DNA of 64,000 bases from JAXMBN01 sp046349875 (lineage in GTDB: Bacteria; Planctomycetota; Planctomycetia; Pirellulales; Pirellulaceae). Position numbers and translations under genes: made by a program. Below the pieces are notes generated by a model. That model saw only the letters and a list, made by a program, of their open reading frames with translations. It was not told the DNA's origin and made no database searches. Shown one piece after another: positions 9,162-18,839 of the stretch. Location: the NCBI GenBank assembly GCA_046349875.1, contig JAXMBN010000024.1, forward strand, positions 1 through 64,000. Direction: 5' to 3'. The stretch's first letter is position 1. Each line of letters begins with the position of its first letter.

Positions 9162-10271
9162 ATGCGAAAAATTCGCGTTCTCGTAGTGGATGATTCAACG
9201 GTCATACGCCGCCTTTTGTCGGATACTCTTGCAGAGGATCCGATGATTGAAGTGGCTGGAACTGCAGCCAATGGGAAGATTGCGTTAGCCAAGCTAACTC
9301 AGGTCAATCCGGATGTGGTGACGCTGGATATGGAAATGCCTGAAATGGACGGCATTACCACACTCGTAGAATTGCGAAAGACGCATCCTAAGTTACCTGT
9401 GATCATGTTTAGCACGCTGACTCAGCGTGGCGCCGAAACAACCTTGGATGCACTGTCCAAGGGTGCAAATGATTACGTTACGAAACCTGCGAATGTGGGT
9501 AGCGTCAATGCAGCGATGCAAAATGTACGCAATGAGCTCACGCCGAAGATCAAGGGACTTTGCCAGTGGTTTGCCGATGCCAATCGCAAGCCAGTTGTGC
9601 CTCGACCTGCCACTGCGGCTCCGACAGCAACCGTTCGAAGACCGGTCAGCAATGCACCGAGTCGAATCGACGTTGTAGCGATTGGTGTGTCGACAGGTGG
9701 CCCGAATGCACTTGCAACGGTTTTGCCTTCGATCCCAGCGGACTTTCCTGTTCCGATCGTCATCGTTCAGCACATGCCTCCGATTTTCACCAAACATCTA
9801 GCAGATCGTCTTAATACGACCTGCAAGATCGACGTGATGGAAGCAGGGCGAGGAAATATCCTTCGACCTGGTACGGCGTTCATTGCTCCTGGCGACTACC
9901 ACATGGTGGTAAAACGCCAAGGAACCAATGTGATTACAGAACTCAATCAAGATCCTCAAGAAAACTCGTGTCGACCGGCTGTTGATGTACTATTCCGATC
10001 GGTAGCAATCACTTATGGCCCTGGAGTGCTGGCAGTAGTTTTGACCGGAATGGGACAAGATGGCATGCGAGGATGCGAGATTATTCGCGAACAAGGTGGT
10101 CGCACGATCGCTCAGGACGAAGCAACATCGGTGGTCTGGGGAATGCCCGGGGCCGTTGTTCACGCAGGATTGGCAGACCAAATTCTGCCGCTCAATAAAG
10201 TTGCCGAAGAAATTATTGTTCACTCATCACAAGGAAGAGTGCGTCGCATTCTGGAAAGGGCGAGCAGCTAA
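9162..10271 (+). CDS. cheB: Chemotaxis protein-glutamate methylesterase CheB
   Basis: CheB removes methyl groups from receptors, opposing CheR, and is activated by CheA. The 369-residue protein has an N-terminal receiver (LVVDDSTVIRR; phosphoacceptor in VTLDMEMPEMDG; Lys in YVTKPAN), a linker rich in Pro and Ala (about 135-170), and the esterase domain with its triad: Ser in GVSTGGPNAL, His in IVQHMPPIFT and Asp in LTGMGQDGMRG. The ATG at 9162 is preferred to the earlier in-frame alternative because GGAG lies upstream and the receiver begins there. cheR starts four bases after its stop. Confidence 0.96.
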   Translation: MRKIRVLVVDDSTVIRRLLSDTLAEDPMIEVAGTAANGKIALAKLTQVNPDVVTLDMEMPEMDGITTLVELRKTHPKLPVIMFSTLTQRGAETTLDALSKGANDYVTKPANVGSVNAAMQNVRNELTPKIKGLCQWFADANRKPVVPRPATAAPTATVRRPVSNAPSRIDVVAIGVSTGGPNALATVLPSIPADFPVPIVIVQHMPPIFTKHLADRLNTTCKIDVMEAGRGNILRPGTAFIAPGDYHMVVKRQGTNVITELNQDPQENSCRPAVDVLFRSVAITYGPGVLAVVLTGMGQDGMRGCEIIREQGGRTIAQDEATSVVWGMPGAVVHAGLADQILPLNKVAEEIIVHSSQGRVRRILERASS

Positions 10272-10274
10272 CAA

Positions 10275-11111
10275 ATGTGTACTGCAACCGCAACGCTGGA
10301 TCCGCAATCGTTCAATTATATAAGTAACTTGGTTCGCGATAAGTCTGCTATCGTTCTCGAACCAGGCAAAACTTACCTGGTCGAATCGAGACTTTCGCCG
10401 ATCGCGCGAGAACATGGTCTTGATTCACTGAATCAGCTGGTTGATGCTCTGCGCAAGCCGGGCTCTCAAGTATTGACTCAAAAGGTTGTCGAAGCGATGA
10501 CGACCAATGAGACCAGCTTCTTCCGTGATCTCCATCCTTTTACGGCGCTGAAGACGACGATTCTACCGAGTCTCATCGAGCGACGCGCAAAGGAACGGGT
10601 CATCAACATTTGGTCCAATGCGTGCTCGAGCGGTCAAGAGCCATACACCATCGCGATGGTGCTGAAGGAAAACTTTCCGCAGTTGGATGGTTGGCGCGTT
10701 CGGTTGATTGGAACCGATTTGTCCAATCAAATCCTATCGCGGGCCAAGCAAGGTGTGTTCAATCAAACGGAAGTTAACCGTGGTCTACCGATGCCGCTGT
10801 TGCTGAAGTACTTCGTCAAAGAAGGGATCACTTGGAAAATCAAGGATGAGATTCGCAAAATGGTAGAGTTTCGCGAATTGAATTTGGTAGAGCCATTTCC
10901 AGCGCTGATGACCAGCATGGATATCGTGTTTCTACGCAATGTGCTGATTTATTTCTCACCAGAAACCAAACGCGACATTCTCATGAAGACACGAAGGGCT
11001 CTTCGTGACGATGGGTATCTGTTCCTGGGTGGAGCAGAAACCACAATGAATCTCAATGTTAGCTTTGAACGAGAGCAAATCGGCAACTGCGTTTGCTATC
11101 GTCCAACCTAG
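10275..11111 (+). CDS. cheR: Chemotaxis methyltransferase CheR
   Basis: It methylates receptor glutamates with S-adenosylmethionine for adaptation. The 278-residue protein has an all-helical N-terminal domain with MTTNETSFFRD near residue 77, the SAM-binding loop WSNACSSGQEPYTIAM, the GTDLSNQILSRAKQG strand-helix and the DIVFLRNVLIYF motif. Length and motif order match CheR. It is tightly linked to cheB. The soluble receptor in this cluster is the obvious local substrate. Confidence 0.96.
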   Translation: MCTATATLDPQSFNYISNLVRDKSAIVLEPGKTYLVESRLSPIAREHGLDSLNQLVDALRKPGSQVLTQKVVEAMTTNETSFFRDLHPFTALKTTILPSLIERRAKERVINIWSNACSSGQEPYTIAMVLKENFPQLDGWRVRLIGTDLSNQILSRAKQGVFNQTEVNRGLPMPLLLKYFVKEGITWKIKDEIRKMVEFRELNLVEPFPALMTSMDIVFLRNVLIYFSPETKRDILMKTRRALRDDGYLFLGGAETTMNLNVSFEREQIGNCVCYRPT

Positions 11112-11171
11112 TCTCGTCTCCTTTCTGGTGTTTTAACCGTAACAAAATCAGCATACGATAAAGGTATAAAC

Positions 11172-11639
11172 ATGGTTCCAACCGAAGATATCATCGCCGT
11201 TACCAACAACGTCTTAACCACGATGCTTCAGCTTGAAGCTTTGCCGACCGAAGATCAGGAAGGCTGCGCGACATCGCATCGCATGACGGGTTGTGTTCAG
11301 ATTAGTGGGGCGTGGACCGGTGCGGTCGTGGTTCAAACGACTCAAGAGTTCGCTGGACAAGCCGCCTGCAAACTTCTTCTCCTGGAAGAAAACAATGTGG
11401 AACACAATGATCGTCAAGATACTTTGGCGGAATTGACGAACATGATTGGTGGGAACATCAAGAGTATCGTTCCAGGCCCATCATTCCTTTCGTTGCCGTC
11501 GGTTACCACCGGTCAAGACTTCGATTTCCGTTTGTTCGGTGCCGGTCTCGTCAACACCGTCTCGATGAACTGCAACGGTGAGAAACTGCGCGTCATGTTG
11601 TGCCAAGGTGTTAGCAGTAATCAGGATACGGTGGCATGA
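11172..11639 (+). CDS. CheX/CheC-like chemotaxis phosphatase domain protein
   Basis: A 155-residue protein whose central segment LAELTNMIGGNIKSIVPGP carries the E-x-x-N motif used by CheX/CheC/FliY phosphatases to dephosphorylate CheY-P, followed by the GN and proline pattern of CheX. I infer signal termination for this cluster, which has no CheZ. AAAGG sits eight bases before the ATG, and its TGA overlaps the start of the histidine kinase gene, so the two are probably co-translated. Confidence 0.8.
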   Translation: MVPTEDIIAVTNNVLTTMLQLEALPTEDQEGCATSHRMTGCVQISGAWTGAVVVQTTQEFAGQAACKLLLLEENNVEHNDRQDTLAELTNMIGGNIKSIVPGPSFLSLPSVTTGQDFDFRLFGAGLVNTVSMNCNGEKLRVMLCQGVSSNQDTVA

Positions 11640-13408
11640 GCCAAGTTTGTTTGGAGAAAAACCAAACACACGAGCCTAGCACTGGAAAATGTGTTTCAGC
11701 ACCTGAACAAGCTTCGTCGGCGACGATACAAGTACGTTTAGGAGAAGTTCCACTTCCAAACCAGCCAGGGCCGTGTGTCGATGTTCGACATGTGTACCTG
11801 GCTACGCTTGTCATTCTGGGAAGCATCGCCCTCAGTGAAGCGATTGCTGTAAGCTGGAGCCTATTCCAGTTCGCAGTTGCAGCTTTTGCGGTCACTCTCG
11901 TATGGACGGGCTGGTTCGTTGCCAAGCGATGGCTAAGCCATTCTCGGTATCAGCCATGTCTCATTGCGGTCTATTTTGCAGTACCTTGCTTGAATGGTAT
12001 CGCTTGGGGCTTACCGCTGAGTTGGTGTTTGCTATTAAGCTTTTCGGTACCGTTGGCATGGTTGTGGTCGCGTTATCGTGATACAGCCCATGCGTTGACA
12101 TCGATCTCGCTCGACTTACAACAATCGCAACAGACGCAAGTTGAATTTGAGAAGCGAGCGCGATCACAGACAGAGGAAGTTGCGGCGCGAGAAAAGAAGC
12201 TTGCGCAGACCGAAAATCGGGTGAAGCAAAACGAAGAGAGAATGCGACGCATCATCGATGCCGCTTACGATGCGTTCGTCGTCTTCGATACTCGTGGCAA
12301 GATTACAACCTTCAGTAGTCGTGCGGTCGAGCTCTTTGGCACGACGACCGAAGAGGCGATCGGAAAATCGATTCGTAGTTTCTTGGAATACGATCACATC
12401 ATCAACGATTTATCGGCTGGTAGGCCGAAAGATGCTTCCAACGTGGCCTCATGTGGGGTCGTGGAGTCGATCGCAAAACATAGTAGTGGAAAGACCATTC
12501 CCGTTGAAGTATCGCTTTCGATGTCGCGATTCGACGGTCGACCTGAATTTCATGCCTTCATCCATGACATGACCTCGCGCAAGTCGTTGCAGTCGCGGAT
12601 GATGCACCTCGAGAAGATGGAGTCGCTCGGCAAGCTTTCTGCAGGCTTGGCGCATGAAATTAATACTCCGATGCAATTCAGCGGCGACAATATGTCTTTT
12701 CTCGAAGGCGCGATCCACGATATATCCGAAATCCTGAAAGAGACGAAGGAACTTGTCGAAGATCCGGATGAACTGTTTGAATCGCACCGACAGAAGATCA
12801 GTGAATTGATGTCGAGTGCCGATATCGATTTCCTTTTGGAACAGATGCCTCCAGCGATTCGATCTTCGATGGAAGGCCTTCAAAAGGTAACGGGCATCAC
12901 GGCGGCAATGAAGGATTTCGCCAATCCAACGGCCTGTGGGAAGTCTTCGGTGAACCTATGCCAGACCATCAACAATGTAGTGGCTGTCTCACGGAATTCT
13001 TGGGAAAAGGTTGCTGACCTTACCGTTGAGTGCCAATGCGATGAAGCCTACGTTGAGTGTCTTCCAAGCGAAATCGGCCAGGTCATCATGGGACTGATTC
13101 TCAATGCGGCCGATGCCATTGAAGAGAAAATAAGTAAAGGTATCGCCGAACGAGGATACATTCAGGTTCGTTTAACGGTGAAGGATGGAACCGCAACTAT
13201 TGAAGTTGAAGATGATGGGATGGGTATTCCCGAGGCGATACGCGGTCGAATCTTTGATCCGTTCTTCACGACCCGCGACGTGGGCAAGGGAACAGGCCAT
13301 GGACTGACGATTGTCCATTCGGTGATTGTCGATAAGCACGAAGGATCTGTGCAATTCCGAACGGAAGTCGGTCAAGGAACGTGCTTTATCGTTCAGATTC
13401 CAGCCTAG
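11636..13408 (+). CDS. Membrane PAS sensor histidine kinase
   Basis: A 590-residue kinase. Residues about 50-150 hold about four hydrophobic spans, followed by a charged coiled coil (about 155-205), a PAS domain (about 205-320), a HisKA helix with the phospho-histidine in LAHEINTPMQF, and an ATPase domain with N box (LNAADAIEEK), G1 (DDGMGIPE) and G2 (GKGTGHGL). It has no receiver domain, so it must act on a partner in trans, possibly the CheY-like protein of the same operon (inference). The four-base overlap with the phosphatase gene supports a functional pairing. Confidence 0.9.
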   Translation: MSQVCLEKNQTHEPSTGKCVSAPEQASSATIQVRLGEVPLPNQPGPCVDVRHVYLATLVILGSIALSEAIAVSWSLFQFAVAAFAVTLVWTGWFVAKRWLSHSRYQPCLIAVYFAVPCLNGIAWGLPLSWCLLLSFSVPLAWLWSRYRDTAHALTSISLDLQQSQQTQVEFEKRARSQTEEVAAREKKLAQTENRVKQNEERMRRIIDAAYDAFVVFDTRGKITTFSSRAVELFGTTTEEAIGKSIRSFLEYDHIINDLSAGRPKDASNVASCGVVESIAKHSSGKTIPVEVSLSMSRFDGRPEFHAFIHDMTSRKSLQSRMMHLEKMESLGKLSAGLAHEINTPMQFSGDNMSFLEGAIHDISEILKETKELVEDPDELFESHRQKISELMSSADIDFLLEQMPPAIRSSMEGLQKVTGITAAMKDFANPTACGKSSVNLCQTINNVVAVSRNSWEKVADLTVECQCDEAYVECLPSEIGQVIMGLILNAADAIEEKISKGIAERGYIQVRLTVKDGTATIEVEDDGMGIPEAIRGRIFDPFFTTRDVGKGTGHGLTIVHSVIVDKHEGSVQFRTEVGQGTCFIVQIPA

Positions 13409-13468
13409 TGTTTTGGCGGCTGGCGATGGACCGGACAGAATTCCAGTTTGCAACTTAGTCCAGGACGG

Positions 13469-14035
13469 CTATTTTGCCTCGGTGACCTTCATCTTATAGA
13501 TGGCAAAATTCTTGCCATCGGGATACTTGTACGATTCCGTATCGATTTCAAGTGTCCCTTTCACGCTGATAGGACGCGTCGTAAAGTCGACCGTCTTCGG
13601 TTCTTCCATTTCGATGATGATGCAATCATAGAGCAAAGCACCGGGGCCAAAGCAACATTCTTGATTGTCGCGTACAAGCACGAACTGTTTGATTCCCTTC
13701 TGTTGGAAGACGGAAGTTGGCAGAATGTATCCGCGGATCCGCAGTACTTTCTTGTGTAGATCCTTAACCTCTTGGGTCAACATCGACGGATCGAATTTGG
13801 CGTCACGTTCGATGTTGAATTTAAGATCATCAAAAGTGTATTCACCACGCTTGCGGGCTGCCTCTCGCGCCTTCTTTTCCTCTGCTTCCTTGCGAGCAGT
13901 CTCGGCGTCAACTTTGGGTTCACTATTGGTGGGTGATGTGGTTTGTCCGGCCCGCAGGCAAGGCGAAGCTGAAACCACATGCAGGATCGCCAAAAGGCCA
14001 AGCAAACCAATCTGGGAAAGATTCTTCAACCGCAT
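13469..14035 (-). CDS. Secreted DUF3299-type protein
   Basis: A 188-residue protein with a signal peptide (hydrophobic residues 8-25), an Ala/Glu/Lys-rich linker of about 30 residues, and a C-terminal domain with LRIRGYILPT and ECCFGPGALLYDCI. That pattern resembles DUF3299 proteins, small periplasmic proteins of unknown function often near transport genes. AAGGAG is five bases before the ATG. It converges with the histidine kinase gene and appears monocistronic. Family assignment is from memory of the motif pattern only. Confidence 0.65.
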   Translation of the reverse strand: MRLKNLSQIGLLGLLAILHVVSASPCLRAGQTTSPTNSEPKVDAETARKEAEEKKAREAARKRGEYTFDDLKFNIERDAKFDPSMLTQEVKDLHKKVLRIRGYILPTSVFQQKGIKQFVLVRDNQECCFGPGALLYDCIIIEMEEPKTVDFTTRPISVKGTLEIDTESYKYPDGKNFAIYKMKVTEAK

Positions 14036-14165
14036 TGCATCTCCTTCTTTTCTTCCATGCTAGGGTATTTGGCCCAAGAAATCAAAGTCCATTGGGGCTG
14101 AGAAGCAACGGCCTGCCCTAAAAATTGCCCGTGAGCGGCCTACGAAGCAATCCGATTGGCGGGAT

Positions 14166-17100
14166 TTAGGGCGGGCTTGTGGTGGGGAGTGTCTCAATCC
14201 ATTTTCGGAATAGCTCTACAGCTCGATCGTCAACGATCTTTGTTCCTAGCTGAGGCATTTGACCTGCTCCCCGCATTCCGAGGCGATGAAGAAGGACAGA
14301 CGATTGGGGGCTTCCCGGCGCAATGATTCTGGCATTGGGTTGGCCAAAAGTGTGATGAATCGGACGTACATCGACTGCCTTCATGCGTTCCTGGGGAATC
14401 CAAAAAGTGAAGTCCACTTGAGCATTACCACCTCCAGCTTCCACATGGCAATAGGCGCAATTGGCATGAAGATAGGACCGTGCGCGCTTGTTCCAATCTA
14501 ACGAATCATCATCGTAAGGATCTACAAGCCTCATGTAATGGAATGACGGCTTCAGTAGTAATGAAGAAGAGTTCGCTTGCCGCTGATGAGGCTGTGGAAG
14601 GCTGGCTTGGATCAACCGCTCGCGATCTTCACGATCGGTCACGGACGATTCTACCGATTTGCGAAGAATGGCTTTTGCATGGTCCAACCATTTTGATTTG
14701 AAGAGGCCCATCGCCTCAAGGGCCTCGAGCTGATTCGTCATGACACCATTGCCATAATCGAATGTTCGGTTCATTTGCAATGTTGATAAGCCTAAGACAA
14801 AGTTGGCAGCACGGGTGTGGCATACCATGCACTCAGTGCTACTCGGATAATGCCATGCGAATGAACTAGATGATTCTTTCGCACCGAGAGGAAAGGTCTG
14901 ATCACGCCCTTTAGCCTCGACGAGTTCAGCATCCGATTGATCGTCTCTCCAAGCGTAAGAATACCCAACCCACTCACCTTGTTGTTTAACGAGGAGTCGC
15001 GTTTCGATCCAATGATGCACCGACTGGCTCGCATCGGTTGGTGGCAAGGCGAATGATTTTAGGATGGTGGTATTGTCTGGGAAATTCCATGCCCATTGCT
15101 CCTGCCATTCGATCGTTCCACCCGGTGGCAAGGCAATCGCTCGCACCTTTACGGCACCATCAGACCAAAGAGGTGCATTGACATCGTATGGTACAACACC
15201 TTCCGCCAATTGATGTTTGGGGATCGATTGAAAGAGTCCCGTTTGAGATAGGAGTTTTGGAAACGTGTTTGAGGAAGTAGTCTTTGGGGTACGAACGAGC
15301 CGATAGAAACCGCCTTTGCGATCGCCGCGATGATCACTGATAAGCAATTCACCATCGATATCGAGCGAGATAGAGGTGATCTGCAGAGACGTATCTGCTA
15401 ATTCACGATTCCATACAACTTGGGTCCCATCGTGTTGTAGCCCCCATATTTTTCCAGTGGAGTAATCCGCATAGAGATACACTCCATCTAACTCTGGAAA
15501 TGCACTCCCGTGATACACAACTCCACCGGTCAACGAGCGAGATTCGCTATGGGGATGTTCTGCAATAGGGAGTTCATGCGGCTCAGGGCCAAGTGCTCGA
15601 TGCGGATAGAAAGGCAAGCTCCCTTCAAAAACGCTCCAACCATAATTGGCCTGTTTGCGAAGAAGATAAACCTGCTCCACAAGATCTTGTCCGTTGTTGC
15701 CAATCCAAATGCGTCCCGATTTGGCATCGGTGCAAATGCGCCAAGGATTGCGTAGTCCGTAGGCCCAGGTCTCGGGACGTATCCCCTGTGTGTTCGGCCA
15801 AGGATTGTCCCGAGGAATGGTATAGGGTTGATCGGTAGACGAATGGCTGACATCGATCCGCAAAACTTTGGAAAGAAGGTGTGATCGATCTTGGCCCGCA
15901 TTGTTTGCATCGGAATCGGAGGTGCCGTCGCCTGAAGTCACATAAAGCATGCCATCCGAGCCAAATGTGGTTGCAGCGCCATTGTGGCCATTGGAGTCCC
16001 ATTCGATGATGGTGAGTGGGTCTCCGACCAATTGATGGGGAGCCGTTCTCGTCAATTCATATCGGACCACACGACTCTTATGCACGCCGTCTACCTTGGC
16101 GTTGCTTCCCAGATACATGTAGCCATTGGAAGCAAAGTCAGGGTGGAACGTGATGTGGTAGGTAACACCGTTGGGATCAATCAAAGGGGTATCGACTAGT
16201 TCATTGCGGTTGTTGCGGGTTTGATGGATCGTTGTTGGGCCGTAGGCGCCTTGCTCTTGTATGATCAACAATTCTCCCGATGTGGGAATAACCTTGCTGT
16301 CGATTGGCCATTCGAGTTTTAATTCGGGGTAGGCACGCTCCGCTTGAAAGGGAAGAGGTGGTTCGGGAGATCCGCTGATTTTGGTGGCGATTCGATTGGG
16401 GCGTTTTAGCAGTGCTTGGAAGGTCGGATCGGATTCGCCAGGACCTACGAAGCGAAATTCGCGATATTCTTGTCGTGAATGGAAGTTCGCCTTTAAAAGT
16501 GGTGTGGCGCTGCTTAGCTCTGTGGGTTTTCCTGCGGTGTAATCGTAGCGACAGAAAGTGACACGCCACGATTCATCTACCTGCGGTCGTCCTCCGCAGG
16601 TCAGGAAGTCGGTCCAGGGGATTCGGCCTTCGATGGTCCACCCCTGGTCGATATCGTCGCGCTGATTCAGCGTTCCTGTTCGCTTTACAAACGTTTTCCA
16701 ACCGAAGTGATGAGAGGACTTCCATTGATTGTAGCCACCACTTTTGGTGTCGGGGAGGAACAGGTCCATCATCGTACCAGCGGCATTGACTTGAAATTCA
16801 AAATAGCCATCCGATTGTGTTGAAGGCCAGAAGAAGGCTTCAAAGACGTCGTTGTTCCAAGTAATTCCATCATGTTCGACGACGTCAGCAAAGAGATCCG
16901 CATCGTCTAGTTGAGCGCAGAAGTATAGGTATTCGCGATCCCAAAGCCATCGAACTCGAGTGGTTGCTTTCGCATGCGTTTTTGTTCCCGGAATAACGAA
17001 TGAGTCGATGAGCTCAGCGCGAGCCCATACTTCTTCATTGGCTTCTCCGTCAATCGTGATTGATTGCGATGTCCATCGGCACTCCCAAGCTTTTTGCGCA

Positions 17101-17180
17101 CACAATGGTGACGGAAAGCCAAGTGATAGCCACAATGCCACGCATACGAACCCTAGATGGTTGCGATGTGATGATTGCAT
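14166..17180 (-). CDS. Secreted fusion: CBM9/DOMON-like domain, PQQ-type sugar dehydrogenase, diheme cytochrome
   Basis: Start set at the ATG preceding a signal peptide (MQSSHRNHLGFVCVALWLS), giving 1004 residues. Residues about 30-240 look like a CBM9-type beta-sandwich (ITIDGEANEEVWARA; EYLYFCAQLDD). Residues about 280-640 form a GSDH beta-propeller with TFHPDFASNGYMYLG, HNGAATTFGSDGMLYVTSGD, GLRNPWR and NYGWSVFEG, which fit the PQQ-binding family. The C-terminal 350 residues match the SO2930-type cytochrome domain (VVPYDVNAPLWSDGA), with two haem motifs CMVCH and CAYCH. Known biology suggests periplasmic sugar oxidation with electrons leaving through the haems; the combination in one chain is the inference. 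It lies 18 bases after the gene at 17198. Confidence 0.85.
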   Translation of the reverse strand: MQSSHRNHLGFVCVALWLSLGFPSPLCAQKAWECRWTSQSITIDGEANEEVWARAELIDSFVIPGTKTHAKATTRVRWLWDREYLYFCAQLDDADLFADVVEHDGITWNNDVFEAFFWPSTQSDGYFEFQVNAAGTMMDLFLPDTKSGGYNQWKSSHHFGWKTFVKRTGTLNQRDDIDQGWTIEGRIPWTDFLTCGGRPQVDESWRVTFCRYDYTAGKPTELSSATPLLKANFHSRQEYREFRFVGPGESDPTFQALLKRPNRIATKISGSPEPPLPFQAERAYPELKLEWPIDSKVIPTSGELLIIQEQGAYGPTTIHQTRNNRNELVDTPLIDPNGVTYHITFHPDFASNGYMYLGSNAKVDGVHKSRVVRYELTRTAPHQLVGDPLTIIEWDSNGHNGAATTFGSDGMLYVTSGDGTSDSDANNAGQDRSHLLSKVLRIDVSHSSTDQPYTIPRDNPWPNTQGIRPETWAYGLRNPWRICTDAKSGRIWIGNNGQDLVEQVYLLRKQANYGWSVFEGSLPFYPHRALGPEPHELPIAEHPHSESRSLTGGVVYHGSAFPELDGVYLYADYSTGKIWGLQHDGTQVVWNRELADTSLQITSISLDIDGELLISDHRGDRKGGFYRLVRTPKTTSSNTFPKLLSQTGLFQSIPKHQLAEGVVPYDVNAPLWSDGAVKVRAIALPPGGTIEWQEQWAWNFPDNTTILKSFALPPTDASQSVHHWIETRLLVKQQGEWVGYSYAWRDDQSDAELVEAKGRDQTFPLGAKESSSSFAWHYPSSTECMVCHTRAANFVLGLSTLQMNRTFDYGNGVMTNQLEALEAMGLFKSKWLDHAKAILRKSVESSVTDREDRERLIQASLPQPHQRQANSSSLLLKPSFHYMRLVDPYDDDSLDWNKRARSYLHANCAYCHVEAGGGNAQVDFTFWIPQERMKAVDVRPIHHTFGQPNARIIAPGSPQSSVLLHRLGMRGAGQMPQLGTKIVDDRAVELFRKWIETLPTTSPP

Positions 17181-17197
17181 GCCAAGAACTCGAAAGG

Positions 17198-18670
17198 CTA
17201 AGGTTGTTTGAATTGAAACGAGTAGATATCCGCATCCCGAAGTTGGAATCGAAGACGCAGGGTCTTGCCACGAAGATCTGACAGAGACGATTGATTCTTC
17301 CATCGAACAGTGTAGGCGATATCGTCGGTGGAAGCGGGAATTGAGTCTTTTAGATGAAATCCATCAAGCGGTTTCCCACTTTCATCTTGGATTTCAACGG
17401 TGACAAATCCCAGACCGCTTGTGGCTAGATTCAATTCGAGTTGGGTGCCATCCATGGTAAAGGGTTTGGTTTGCATTTCACCTGTAGTACTTCCTGCATG
17501 CAAGGAGCTGAGACCATCGGTACGCGCGACGAGTCTTTCCAAGTGGTGGGATGTTTGACCATAGTGGCGTTGAACATAGATGGACATTTGGTGGGTGTTG
17601 ATTGGGACAATGCCACGGGCAGGGTAGTTCGAGCGAGCAACCCAATTACGTTTGTCAGGTCCTGGGCGAATCAACGCTTCTAAGAATGTTCGCTGATAAG
17701 ACTGGCCTCCACGGCTGGAAAGGAGCACACCATCGGAAAGGTCATTCTTGAGGCCGGGATAGTTGTTGGGACCATCCAATTGAAGTTCCGAAACCTCTGC
17801 GTCCGATAGCGTGCGTTTTTGAGGAAAGAATCGGGCGGCTGTTCCCAGGTAAATGTGAGGTGCTCGAAAGTAAGGTTCCGTTTGATTGGTATAAAGGTGT
17901 TCGTTGGGTGCATCACCGAAGGTCATGTCTTGAGGCGGTGTCCAATCGCGAAAGTTTTTCGATGTTGTACGCGTTATCCATCGGACTCCATTCTTAAATG
18001 TGCGCAAGAAGCAGACATAGCATTGCTCGTGGTCAGACCAAAAGACATTGTTTTGAGAATCGAACGCGCCTTGCGTGATGATCGGTTCTTTCTGAAGTTG
18101 CTGAAAGTGGATCCCGTCTTCCGAGACAAAGGCTAGTAGGCCCGATTGTTGGCTTCCTCCAACTGCCTTAAAGCGTTCTTGGGGAATGGCTTTGGGGTTC
18201 GTATCTAAGAATGGGGCGAAGTTGTGCGTCGCATGGTCGACGTCGGCAAGGATGATGTTGGTGGGTTGACCATTGAAAGGATGAAGCATCAAAGGTGGCT
18301 TCATCCAGGTGATTCCATCTGGGCTTTCGGCGTAGCATGTGACTTCCTTGGCTTCTTTCGCCAAATCTCCAAAGGCTGTAAGTGGTCGGCCACGATAGTA
18401 CATGCGATACCGATCGACATCTTTGAGAACCGATACATATCCGCATAGTTGACCTTCCCAAGGTTGATCGAACTTGAGTGCGATGCCCGCAGATTGAAGT
18501 GCATGCAATCGTAGCTCGGCGTCATGAAGATTTTGAATAAGCCAATGGTCGACGAAGAGTTCGCGGCGATGTCCTATTTCGTTCACGGATTGACCAAAAA
18601 GCGATATAGAGTTTGTCCACGCGAATAGTAGGGCAATTGCCACCACTTGGTAACTTGAGTTCCGAGACAT
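17198..18670 (-). CDS. Secreted five-bladed-propeller glycoside hydrolase-like protein
   Basis: A 490-residue protein with an N-terminal signal peptide ending near LFGQSVNE. The body looks like a GH32/43/68-type propeller: RRELFVDHWLI at the start, repeated short blades such as MYYRGRP, YAESPDGITW and FVSEDGIHF, and a C-terminal beta-sandwich (LATSGLGFVTVEIQDESG). Planctomycetes have many such proteins and their substrates are unknown. I could not place catalytic acids with confidence. The start at 18670 has GGAG about seven bases upstream. The sugar-dehydrogenase fusion follows in the same operon, which suggests that sugars released here are oxidised there. Confidence 0.7.
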   Translation of the reverse strand: MSRNSSYQVVAIALLFAWTNSISLFGQSVNEIGHRRELFVDHWLIQNLHDAELRLHALQSAGIALKFDQPWEGQLCGYVSVLKDVDRYRMYYRGRPLTAFGDLAKEAKEVTCYAESPDGITWMKPPLMLHPFNGQPTNIILADVDHATHNFAPFLDTNPKAIPQERFKAVGGSQQSGLLAFVSEDGIHFQQLQKEPIITQGAFDSQNNVFWSDHEQCYVCFLRTFKNGVRWITRTTSKNFRDWTPPQDMTFGDAPNEHLYTNQTEPYFRAPHIYLGTAARFFPQKRTLSDAEVSELQLDGPNNYPGLKNDLSDGVLLSSRGGQSYQRTFLEALIRPGPDKRNWVARSNYPARGIVPINTHQMSIYVQRHYGQTSHHLERLVARTDGLSSLHAGSTTGEMQTKPFTMDGTQLELNLATSGLGFVTVEIQDESGKPLDGFHLKDSIPASTDDIAYTVRWKNQSSLSDLRGKTLRLRFQLRDADIYSFQFKQP

Positions 18671-18780
18671 GGCGGGCTCCGAGAAGGAAGGTGGGAGCCA
18701 TGAGTTTACCATTTTGAGTGTAGGGGATGGGGTAAGAATGGAATCAAGAGAGATCGATCAATAGGCGAAAGATGGAAACA

Positions 18781-18811
18781 AAAAAAGGGCCCTGACAAGT
18801 CAGAGCCCTTT
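18781..18811 (-). terminator. Rho-independent terminator after pnp
   Basis: On the minus strand a 13-bp stem (AAAGGGCTCTGAC, one G-T wobble, loop TT) is followed by a T run. It lies 29 bases beyond the pnp stop codon, so it ends the rpsO-pnp transcript. Confidence 0.9.
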
Positions 18812-18839
18812 GGGTTTTATTTTCAGAGAGGGATCGCGA

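Noticed and set aside
14115..14172. Inverted repeat GCCCTAAA/TTTAGGGC near the stop of the cytochrome fusion gene.
   Set aside because: Only 8 bp with a 42-base loop, overlapping the stop codon and without a T run; too weak to call a terminator.
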